From the NCBI GenBank assembly GCA_946625485.1, contig CAMOTB010000002.1, positions 1-60,610 of the forward strand: a stretch of 60,610 nt of DNA. The letters run 5' to 3'. The notes under the pieces were generated by a model. It did not search any database, had not been told where the DNA came from, and saw only the letters and a list, made by a program, of their open reading frames with translations. Made by a program: the position numbers and the translations under genes. Every line of letters begins with the position of its first letter. Position 1 is the first letter of the stretch. Of this stretch, positions 28,347 through 36,645 are shown piece after piece. This DNA is from an uncultured Bacteroidales bacterium (GTDB taxonomy: Bacteria; Bacteroidota; Bacteroidia; Bacteroidales; UBA932).

Positions 28347-30257
28347 TTATTTGATGGTTGCCAGGTATTTGATGGTCTGGTCCTTGCGCTCGGCCATCCG
28401 CAGGCGCCAGATCAGTTCCTGCATGGAAACGGCCTGGAACTTCGGATTGCTGCTGAGGGCGCTCTTGCACATGGCGGCGGCATCCCCGGCCTTCCGCTCG
28501 TCGAATTCGCTCCAGGCATGGACGCAGACGGTGGAGAAGCTTTGCTCGGCGGTCTCATAGGCTTTCATGCTGTCCGCGACGCCGGCCGGTGTCGTCTGGC
28601 CCTGCCAGATCATGTATTTGGCCGTGATACAGGGGATATCATAGCCTGCCTTGTTGGTCAGCCAGATGATCTTGCCACTGCCGCCCGTGTAGGGTGAATA
28701 CTGTACGGCCGTGATCCCCTCCAACTGGTCGTTGGCATCCACAAAGGCTTGCAGAGCCTCCTTGGTCTTGGTGGATGCCAGGTCCTTGGCCATCACGTGC
28801 AGGACCTTGATGCCGTGCTGGCGCATGTGGGCGGCGGTCCGCTGGGCGAGGATCTTGAGGTTCTCCGCGCGGTGGCTGGCGCTCGTACCGGTCGTGCTGT
28901 AGGTATCGACATAGAAATAGCCGCCGCCGAAGGTCTCCATGATGGTGCATTCCGGAGAAGGCTGCTTCTGGACCAGGTAGGGCAGACGCGTCGGCATCAG
29001 CTGGGTCAGGGACTGGGTCCCGATCTCGATGGCGATCTTCGTGGATGAGGAACTGGGAATGCAGTAGTAGTTGTCCTCGAAGTTGTCCGTGATGATGTAC
29101 TGGTAGTTGTCGCCGTCCGTCAGGAAGAAGGAATAGAAGTTCTTCTTCTTCCCGTAGTCGATGCTGCGGGGGTTGATGGACTTGAATCGCTCGCTGCTCT
29201 GGCGCGTCTTGTAGTAGCGGGAAGTGAGGTTCTCGTTGTAGCTCCAGTCTGCGGCGAGCATCAGATGGCCGTGGCGCGACACGCGGTCCACGAAGACATC
29301 TTCACCTACGCCCTGCTCCCAGCCGAGGACCTGCGAGTTGGGCTTCAGCCAGTCGAGGACCTGGTCGAACAGTTCGACATTCTGTCCTGAGCCGGGATTC
29401 TCCCATTGTTTGTTGAGGTTGAGGATGAACAGGTTGTTCATGATGGCGTAGTCGCGCAGTTCTCCGCATTTGACCGGCATCACGACGAGGCAGTCGTTGC
29501 TGCACCGGTCCTTGAAGCTGTCGAAAGCCTGCTGAAGCGTCATCTTGCTGCAGTCGTACTTCATTGTATAGCCTGCGGCGTTGAAATAGGCAGAGTCCCG
29601 TACGTCGACGATGATGGAGTTGTAGACGTGTGACGCAACCGTGGCTACGTTGCCGCTCTCCGGGTTCCGGACCAGGTCGGTCAGGACATAGCCGTCGAAC
29701 AGGTGCTTGACGGTGACAGGGTATCCGTTCCAGGTCCCGTATTCCTTGGTGGCCAGCTCGAGAGCCGTCTGGCGGCCGATCTGGCGGGTGGTCCCGTCCA
29801 GTTCATCCTGTTCGGCTTTGTAACCCCGGCCTCCGGCTTCGATCCAGATGCCGATGTTGGTCTTGCCTTCCGCGCAGGCCCGGTTGACCAAACCGGCGAT
29901 GGACTGCATCAGCAGGTAGTTCTGAAGGCCGGTCTCTACTCCGGTCCGTCCGGGGTCTTCCCGGCCGCCGTAGTCCTGATAGACCATGTACCAGTAGAGC
30001 TCCGGTTTGATTTTGGGCTCGGGGAGATAGAACTGCCCGGCATCTTTAACAGGGTCGTAAAGGTCTGCGTAGTTGACGGCATCCGGATTGGACTCTGGCA
30101 GGACGAAATCGCTGCCGGGATCGGGAGTCGGGGAAGGATCCGTTTTTCCGCCATCTTCCGTAGTCCCTCCTGTTACGTTGATTACCTCCGGTTCTTTATC
30201 ACAACCGGTCAGGATTGCCATGATCAAAAGCAATGAAGTCAGGAAACGAAGTTTCAT
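28347..30257 (-). CDS. GxGYxYP-like domain lipoprotein (putative glycoside hydrolase)
   Basis: MKLRFLTSLLLIMAILTGCDKEPE; QSIAGLVNRACAEGKTNIGIW; FFLTDGDNYQYI; ETFGGGYFYVDTY. Family call is tentative. Confidence 0.55.
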   Translation of the reverse strand: MKLRFLTSLLLIMAILTGCDKEPEVINVTGGTTEDGGKTDPSPTPDPGSDFVLPESNPDAVNYADLYDPVKDAGQFYLPEPKIKPELYWYMVYQDYGGREDPGRTGVETGLQNYLLMQSIAGLVNRACAEGKTNIGIWIEAGGRGYKAEQDELDGTTRQIGRQTALELATKEYGTWNGYPVTVKHLFDGYVLTDLVRNPESGNVATVASHVYNSIIVDVRDSAYFNAAGYTMKYDCSKMTLQQAFDSFKDRCSNDCLVVMPVKCGELRDYAIMNNLFILNLNKQWENPGSGQNVELFDQVLDWLKPNSQVLGWEQGVGEDVFVDRVSRHGHLMLAADWSYNENLTSRYYKTRQSSERFKSINPRSIDYGKKKNFYSFFLTDGDNYQYIITDNFEDNYYCIPSSSSTKIAIEIGTQSLTQLMPTRLPYLVQKQPSPECTIMETFGGGYFYVDTYSTTGTSASHRAENLKILAQRTAAHMRQHGIKVLHVMAKDLASTKTKEALQAFVDANDQLEGITAVQYSPYTGGSGKIIWLTNKAGYDIPCITAKYMIWQGQTTPAGVADSMKAYETAEQSFSTVCVHAWSEFDERKAGDAAAMCKSALSSNPKFQAVSMQELIWRLRMAERKDQTIKYLATIK

Positions 30258-30320
30258 ATCGGATATCTTAAGGTTTTCTTGATGTCTTCTAATTTTCAAG
30301 TTTGAATTTCGTGGGGGGTG

Positions 30321-30372
30321 GGTTAAGAATTGTATTAATTAACGGTTAATTTTTAAAATAAAATGGGTTAAT
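30321..30372 (+). repeat. direct-repeat array GGTTAAG / GGTTAAT / GGTTAAT at 23- and 22-bp spacing (degenerate TATTAAT at 30333)
   Basis: Read at 30321, 30344 and 30366 in the intergenic region between the divergent GxGYxYP-like gene and the membrane regulator gene. Confidence 0.7.
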
Positions 30373-30413
30373 CTGCCCAAAATATACTATCTTCACCCCA
30401 AAAAGATACCCAG

Positions 30414-32933
30414 ATGAGAAGTCGTCCTGTCATACGTCTCTTTGTTTTGCTGGTGTTGTTCCTCCTGCCGGGGACCGTTCAGGCTCAGGGGCTTCGCCTG
30501 CGCGGGCTTGAGAGCACGATCGGTGAACGCTCCTCACTGGAGGTGTTCCCTTATCTGAGGCCTTCCTTCCGGGATACCCTTTCCCTTCGATTCGAAGTCC
30601 GTCTGGAGGCCGACCGTTTCGGCTTGGGCTATTTATGCCGGATAGAAACGGACCCGGAGCATCTGGCGCCGGTAATCAATCTGCTGTTTGAGCGGGTTTC
30701 CGATACTTGGGTGATCCGTATCATCTGGGAAGGGCAGCGTTTCCTGGCAAGCCTGCCGGTATCTTCGTCTGATCTGATGACCGGACGTTGGTTTTCGATG
30801 GCCGTCCTGCTAGATCTGGAGCATGATTCCGTGTCGCTGTCCGTTGATGGCCGCTTGAGTGTGACAGGAATCGTCGATCTGCCTTCTCGGATTCGTCCTC
30901 GGATTGTCTTTGGACGGTCCGGCGACCTGACGGACGTACTTCCTGTTTCTCTTCGGAATCTCCGGATCTCGGGCTGCCGGAGAGCGTTCTTTTTCCCGCT
31001 GGCTGAGGCGAATGGCAGCTATGCCCATGGATCCGGACGGCTTATTCCCGCTGAGGTGACCAATCCGTATTGGCTGAGAGAGGATGCGTCTCGTTGGAAG
31101 CCTTTTTTCTCCCACTCTTCTCCTTTGTATCAATGTGTGGGCTATGATGTTTCCCGTCATCAGTTGTGGAGCTTTTCCCGTGATTCGCTCCATTTGATTT
31201 CATTGTCCCGTCAAGGCCGTACCGATTCGCGTTTTGAGGAGCCCTGTCCAGTCCCAATAACATTAGGTACCAGTTTCGTGGATTCCCGGACACGTAACCT
31301 GTATGTCTATGAGATGTATCAGACTGGTGAGCAGATTGCACATGGGACGCCTTCCTTTGCCCGGCTGTCTCCCGGAAGCCTTTCTTGGGAAGCACTAGGT
31401 ACGGATGCGTTCCCCATCCAATATCATCACCACAACGAATATGTTGATGCGGATTCTTCCCGCTTGCTTGTTTTCGGTGGTTACGGCTTCCGGAAGTACA
31501 ACGGAGATTTTTTCTGTATTACCTATGATCCCGAAGGATCTGATCCTTTGCGGTGGAAAATGCTTCCAAAGGTGCATGGCGACCCCTTGTGGCCTCGTTT
31601 TCTGGGTGCGATGGGATACGATCCGGCAGACGGGAAACTCTATGTTTTCGGAGGGAAGGGAAATGAAAGCGGGGAGCAGATCGTCGGTGCCCAGTATCTG
31701 TATTCCCTGCATAGCGTCGATCCCGAAACCATGGAGTGCCGGAAATTGTGGCAGATTCCTTGGTCGGGAGACAATATCGTGACAGGTCGCGGGATGGTCA
31801 TAGACGGAACGGGGCATTTTTATGTGCTGGGCTATTGCGAAGCTTATACCCAGACCCGTCTGCAACTGTACCGCTTCTCGATGACTGATGGTTCGTTTGA
31901 GATCCTTGCCGACCCAATCCCGTTTTATTCGGACCGGATTTCCTGCCTGGCCAACCTGCATTTCGATCCGGAACTCTCAAAGATGATCGCGGTGGTGGAG
32001 GAATCCAAGGATGACATCCGCTCCCATGTCGCCGCTTATATCCTGGATTATCCGCCCCAGCCGGCCGTGTTCCAGCCCAATGATATCCGGATCCGTCGTG
32101 TGCCGCTGCTGGCTTGGTTGTCCGGATTCCTTTTCTTGCTGTGTCTTATTCTCGGGATCCGTTATTTCCGGATCCGGTCACGCCGGGTTAGTAATCCTTT
32201 GTCTTTGCCGGAGGATGACCCCCGTCCCAACAGTGTCCTTCTCTTCGGCGGCATCACGATGCGAGACCGTGCGGGGAGGGATATAACGGCACAGTTTACA
32301 GGTAAGATCCGCCAGATGTTCTGCATCCTGCTGCGGCGCGGGGAGCAAGGCATGTCGTCCAAGCACATGAGCAGCGTCTTGTGGCCGGACCGGGCAGAGG
32401 GGGAGACGAAAAATGTCCGTGGCGTGACGGTCAACAAGTTACGCAAACTGCTCTCCCAGATGGATGGCATTACCGTCGTGTCGCGCGAGAAACGCTTCTT
32501 CCTGGAGATGAAGAAGCCCTTCCGCTGTGATTATGTCCGCTTCAACGAGATCCTTTCCGACCGGCATCCCGACATGGACCGGCTGATCCGTATCGTAGCA
32601 CGCGGACCGTTCCTGATGGAGGAAACCGATCCCGTGTATGATAAAATGAAGGAGACTGTCGAAGGACAGATCGACCGCGTGATGACAGCGGAATTGCCGC
32701 GCCGCTATTCCCTGCGGCAGTTCTCGGCTTGCCTGACTTGCGCCAATATCCTGTTTGATCTGGATCCCCTGAACGAAGAAGCCCTTTCCTATTCCATCCG
32801 GTCCCTGCTGGCGATGGAGAAAGACGAGGACGCAAAAGCCCTGTACACGCGCTTCATCACGCGGTACAGGAAAGATTACGGCGAGGAGTATCCCCAGAGC
32901 TACGAGACCCTTTCGGGCCTCCGCCAGGAGTGA
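30414..32933 (+). CDS. membrane-bound one-component regulator: periplasmic LamG/Kelch-like sensor, one TM helix, cytoplasmic winged-helix + BTAD/TPR-like (SARP-like) output
   Basis: Signal peptide; Kelch-like LLVFGGYGFRKYNGDFF and KLYVFGGKGNESGEQ; TM VPLLAWLSGFLFLLCLILGI; cytoplasmic LLFGGITMRDRAGRDITAQFTGKIRQMFCILL...SSKHMSSVLWPDRAEGETKNVRGVTVNKLRKLLSQMDGITVVSREKRFFLEM resembling SARP/OmpR-type wHTH; helical C-terminus. Confidence 0.7.
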   Translation: MRSRPVIRLFVLLVLFLLPGTVQAQGLRLRGLESTIGERSSLEVFPYLRPSFRDTLSLRFEVRLEADRFGLGYLCRIETDPEHLAPVINLLFERVSDTWVIRIIWEGQRFLASLPVSSSDLMTGRWFSMAVLLDLEHDSVSLSVDGRLSVTGIVDLPSRIRPRIVFGRSGDLTDVLPVSLRNLRISGCRRAFFFPLAEANGSYAHGSGRLIPAEVTNPYWLREDASRWKPFFSHSSPLYQCVGYDVSRHQLWSFSRDSLHLISLSRQGRTDSRFEEPCPVPITLGTSFVDSRTRNLYVYEMYQTGEQIAHGTPSFARLSPGSLSWEALGTDAFPIQYHHHNEYVDADSSRLLVFGGYGFRKYNGDFFCITYDPEGSDPLRWKMLPKVHGDPLWPRFLGAMGYDPADGKLYVFGGKGNESGEQIVGAQYLYSLHSVDPETMECRKLWQIPWSGDNIVTGRGMVIDGTGHFYVLGYCEAYTQTRLQLYRFSMTDGSFEILADPIPFYSDRISCLANLHFDPELSKMIAVVEESKDDIRSHVAAYILDYPPQPAVFQPNDIRIRRVPLLAWLSGFLFLLCLILGIRYFRIRSRRVSNPLSLPEDDPRPNSVLLFGGITMRDRAGRDITAQFTGKIRQMFCILLRRGEQGMSSKHMSSVLWPDRAEGETKNVRGVTVNKLRKLLSQMDGITVVSREKRFFLEMKKPFRCDYVRFNEILSDRHPDMDRLIRIVARGPFLMEETDPVYDKMKETVEGQIDRVMTAELPRRYSLRQFSACLTCANILFDLDPLNEEALSYSIRSLLAMEKDEDAKALYTRFITRYRKDYGEEYPQSYETLSGLRQE

Positions 32934-32947
32934 GGCCCGGGCCTTTT
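32914..32947 (+). terminator. possible terminator hairpin overlapping the regulator stop codon
   Basis: CGGGCCTC-cgccaggagt-GAGGCCCG followed by GGCCTTTTC; short T run. Confidence 0.4.
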
Positions 32948-32969
32948 CGGTCAGTTCTCGCAGGGTCGT

Positions 32970-34847
32970 TTATTGCTGCTCCAGATAATAGCGCAGGAGT
33001 TCGAAGTAGGAGGGCGCGTCGAGGACGACGTAGTTTTTGCTCTGCGCTTCGATGTACTCCTTGACGCCGGCGTGCCAGGTGGGGGATTTCAGGATGGTAC
33101 GGATCCAGTAGAAGGGGAACTCCGGATGCTGGCTGAGCATGGAGACGGCCTTTTGGCCCGCGTCTTCGATCCGCGTGTCGCCGATGCTGGCGCCGCTGCA
33201 ACGCAGGATGGGCATCCCGTCCACCAGCATTGCCTGCCGGCCGTCCGGAAGCTTCTGGGGGCCGATGCCGTTGGGACTGAAGCTCGCATAGCTCTTGAAT
33301 CCTTCCAGGGACATGCCGGGGCCGTTGCCGTCGATGACAAAGCCCGTCACGCTGAGTCCCCACTGCTTGAAGAAGGGCTTGTTGTGCTCCGCCCAGGCAG
33401 TTACGCCCGAAGGTAGGCCGCTGACGGGCCGGGGTTCTTCGAGCATCCCGGGATTGAGATAGCCCGCCCCATTGTCCCCGGCCGCGAAGTAATCGGCCTC
33501 CGTCGCCGTCGAGCGCAGGTAGTCCATCACCATCGGAGCACGGCGCGCGAGGGACGGGTTGATGCTCCACATCATCGGGACCGTCCCCCGGGCGGGATCC
33601 TCCCAGAGCAGCGGCATCTGCTGGTAGATCCAGGCTGCGGCATCGTAGTCGCCTACATAGAACAGGATGAATTTCTTGGTCGAACTGACCTTCCCGTTGG
33701 AGAGGATCAGGCCCTTGGCTTTCAGGTCTTCCACCGTCGTCCAGCCTTGGGGATACTCCGGCTTGACGGGGTAGTGCTGCCAGAAAGAGGCGTTGGCCAT
33801 CGCGCCGAGCGAAGCGGCGTCGGCATCCTTGTAGGCATTGTAGGCGCTCAGGAGCTTAACGGTTTCCCATTCGGTCTGGGCGGCTTCGTGCTTGCTCTTG
33901 TACGTTACGCGGCTGTTGTTGGAGTATTTGTGCGCCCAGGGTGCAAAGCCTCCAACGTGGCAGAAACGCGTCCCGCCATTGAGCTTGTAAATCTCGCTGA
34001 AGATGGACTGGAACATCGCCCGGTCGCCGTTGCCCTCGGTCGGGGCGTCGGAGGCCGGCTCGTCGTCCCAGGGCGAAAGGTCGAAGAAAAAGCCCTTATG
34101 GGAGACGAAATAGTCGTGGTTGGTGAGCTGGTGGTGGTTCATGCCGGCGTTGCCGGGAGCCGTCATCCAGTACTGGTCGATGTAGTAGGCGGCCGTCTCG
34201 CCGCTGCACTTGCCGGTCTTCAGGTAGTTGTCCACGGCCCAGCGGTAGGGCTCCAGCTTGGTGTGGAACTTGGAACTCCCGTCCTCGTTGACCAGCCAGA
34301 CCTTGACCGGATAGTCCCGGGCTGTCAGGCGGGTGTAGATGCTGCCCGGTCGGGGGTCATAGCGCACGGCGACGAGATTATCGGCGCCTGCGACAGTGGA
34401 AGCGACGTTGGAGGTTGATGCGATCGCCGGATCATAGACGACTAGGCCCTGGATCTTGTCGTGGAATGCGTCCAGCACCTTGACCGGGTCGTACATCGTG
34501 ACGACATTCCGGCCGTCGAGCCATTTGCCGTCCCCGACGCATTTGTCCCACCAAAAGTCGTCCACGTTGATCCCGTTGGCGACGACATACTTGATATAGA
34601 GCCGGGGTTCGTCCCGGTTGACGATGCCTTGCAGGGTCGCGGCCAGGTGCATCGTTTCCCAGAGCCGCACGACACCGACCGAGTCGCGGGAGGTGATCTC
34701 CCGCCAGCGGTTCATGTCCAGGACGACGATGTCACCGTCGTGGATCTCGGGGGCGGAGGCCGGCGTGAAGTCGACCGTGGGTTGGCATCCGCAGGCCGCG
34801 AGCAGGGCGGCCAGGGCACAGCAGAGTATCTTAGTTCCAGCCTTCAT
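32970..34847 (-). CDS. GxGYxYP domain-containing lipoprotein (putative glycoside hydrolase)
   Basis: Lipobox LLAACGC; LWETMHLAATLQGIVNRDEPRLYI; GDNGAGYLNPGML; FYVGDYDAAAWIYQQMP. Confidence 0.7.
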   Translation of the reverse strand: MKAGTKILCCALAALLAACGCQPTVDFTPASAPEIHDGDIVVLDMNRWREITSRDSVGVVRLWETMHLAATLQGIVNRDEPRLYIKYVVANGINVDDFWWDKCVGDGKWLDGRNVVTMYDPVKVLDAFHDKIQGLVVYDPAIASTSNVASTVAGADNLVAVRYDPRPGSIYTRLTARDYPVKVWLVNEDGSSKFHTKLEPYRWAVDNYLKTGKCSGETAAYYIDQYWMTAPGNAGMNHHQLTNHDYFVSHKGFFFDLSPWDDEPASDAPTEGNGDRAMFQSIFSEIYKLNGGTRFCHVGGFAPWAHKYSNNSRVTYKSKHEAAQTEWETVKLLSAYNAYKDADAASLGAMANASFWQHYPVKPEYPQGWTTVEDLKAKGLILSNGKVSSTKKFILFYVGDYDAAAWIYQQMPLLWEDPARGTVPMMWSINPSLARRAPMVMDYLRSTATEADYFAAGDNGAGYLNPGMLEEPRPVSGLPSGVTAWAEHNKPFFKQWGLSVTGFVIDGNGPGMSLEGFKSYASFSPNGIGPQKLPDGRQAMLVDGMPILRCSGASIGDTRIEDAGQKAVSMLSQHPEFPFYWIRTILKSPTWHAGVKEYIEAQSKNYVVLDAPSYFELLRYYLEQQ

Positions 34848-36633
34848 TTTGTTCGATTTTAACGTCCTTGTTGGTGTCGATGACGGTCTGCGGGATCGGC
34901 CAGAGATTGAAATTCTTCATCGAGGCCGAGCGCGGCTCGTCCCAGTAGGAGTACTCCCGGATACGGTCCACGGCCACCGTTCCGCCCATGCGGAGCAGGG
35001 TGTTCCAGCGGATCTCCTCATACATCAGTTCACGGGCGCGCTCATCCAATATCAGATCCAGGCCGACCTCGCCGGCGGAGACAAGATGCAGGCACTTCGC
35101 CCGCTTACGGATCAGGTTGATGTCCTCGGCCGCACCCTGGCTGTCCCCGCAGCGCCATTTGGCTTCCGCCCGGAGCAGGATGGTCTCTGCAAGGCGGATG
35201 GCGTACTCGTCGCGGAAGATGTAGCTGCGGTTGCCGCCGTTCGCATCATCGATATATTCGTCCATGTGGACTTTGCAGGAAATGGGGAAGCATTGCGTGT
35301 AGGCGGCGTCCTTGGCATCCTGGTTGGAATTGCCCTGGCGGTACATCATGCTCCAGGGAATGACCTTGCCGTAGTACTTGCTGGAAGGCACGTTGCCGAG
35401 GAAGGTCCGGCGGAAACAGGTTTCGCTGTTGCGCATGTCATTGCTCCACAGGCCTGCCCAGATCTCGTCGCGGGTGTAGGCTGTCGGCATGATCCAGGTC
35501 ACGCCGCGGCCGCCCACGTCCGGGGTCAGGCCGATCAGGTCGTTGGGCAGGATGTCGCGGAAGCAGGGCCCGTAGCTGCGGGAGTAGTTGAGACGGGAGT
35601 TACCATCCTTGTTAAGATAGGCCTCATAATCGATTTCAATCGTCCAGACGGCCTCATAGTTGCCGTCGGCGTAGTCCTGGTTGCCCATCTGGAAGAGATC
35701 CCAGAATACGTTGCCGGGCATGGATATGCCGGCGGAAGCATACGTGCGGTCTTCGCGCAGCTTGCCGCTCTCGTCCGGCGTGTAGTCGTAATAGAACTTG
35801 GGACCTTCTTTGGCACGCGTGCCGAAGCGGTCGGTCATCAGGTGGAAGACGCCGCCGTCGATCACCTCGTTTCCGTAGCGGACAGCGGCCCGGTAGGCTT
35901 CCTGCGCCTCGGATGCCCGTCCCTCGGACTCCAGCACGACGCCTTTATCGATATAGAGTTGGACCAGATTGTGCTGGGCGGCGCCGCGTACGATGCGGCC
36001 GCGTTCGGGTGGTGTCAGCGGCAGGTCGGGCAGGATCGCTTCCAGCTCATCGATCGCAAACTGGTAGGTCTCCAGCCGCGACGCGCGGGCGTAGTCGAAA
36101 CGGGGTGTGCTGGTCATCTCGGTGACGATCGGCACGCCGCCGAACTCTTCGCCGAGGTTGCGGTACGCGTAGGCGCGGAAGAACCGGGCCTGCGCTTCGG
36201 CGTAGCGGCGGTCTTCTTCGGAGTCCCAGGTCAAGTCCTCCAGCGAGGCTCCGTAGAGGGCCAGGTTGGCGCTGGAGATGAGCTTGTACCAATCGGAGTA
36301 GATGGTCTTGTAGTCACCGGTCTCGGGCGTGAGGTTGCCGTAATTGTTGAACTGCAGGCTGCGGCGGATCGTGGTGACGTCAAACATGTCCGTCCCGTTG
36401 GAGCCTCTCCAGGCCAGCAGGTAACGCTGGCCGTCGCGGGAGAGCGAGTAGTAATAGCGGACGCGCGCGTAGCAGGTCGCCAGGGAGAGGTCCACCTGGG
36501 CGGACGTCGAGAACACATTGTCCAGGGTATAGAAGTACTTCGGCTGCTCGGTGAGGAACTCCTTGTCGTTGCAGGCTGCCAGGCTCAGCAACAGGGTGCT
36601 CAATGCGGAAAAGATCAGGATTTGTCGTTTCAT
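34831..36633 (-). CDS. RagB/SusD family lipoprotein
   Basis: Lipobox LLLSLAAC; AQARFFRAYAYRNLGEEFGGVPIVTEM; AIRLAETILLRAEAKWR. Confidence 0.92.
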   Translation of the reverse strand: MKRQILIFSALSTLLLSLAACNDKEFLTEQPKYFYTLDNVFSTSAQVDLSLATCYARVRYYYSLSRDGQRYLLAWRGSNGTDMFDVTTIRRSLQFNNYGNLTPETGDYKTIYSDWYKLISSANLALYGASLEDLTWDSEEDRRYAEAQARFFRAYAYRNLGEEFGGVPIVTEMTSTPRFDYARASRLETYQFAIDELEAILPDLPLTPPERGRIVRGAAQHNLVQLYIDKGVVLESEGRASEAQEAYRAAVRYGNEVIDGGVFHLMTDRFGTRAKEGPKFYYDYTPDESGKLREDRTYASAGISMPGNVFWDLFQMGNQDYADGNYEAVWTIEIDYEAYLNKDGNSRLNYSRSYGPCFRDILPNDLIGLTPDVGGRGVTWIMPTAYTRDEIWAGLWSNDMRNSETCFRRTFLGNVPSSKYYGKVIPWSMMYRQGNSNQDAKDAAYTQCFPISCKVHMDEYIDDANGGNRSYIFRDEYAIRLAETILLRAEAKWRCGDSQGAAEDINLIRKRAKCLHLVSAGEVGLDLILDERARELMYEEIRWNTLLRMGGTVAVDRIREYSYWDEPRSASMKNFNLWPIPQTVIDTNKDVKIEQNEGWN

Positions 36634-36645
36634 GGCTGCCGGTCT

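Noticed and set aside
32933-32944. Perfect palindrome AGGCCCGGGCCT as a regulatory site
   Set aside because: Better explained as part of the hairpin over the stop codon of the regulator gene; no second copy noticed.
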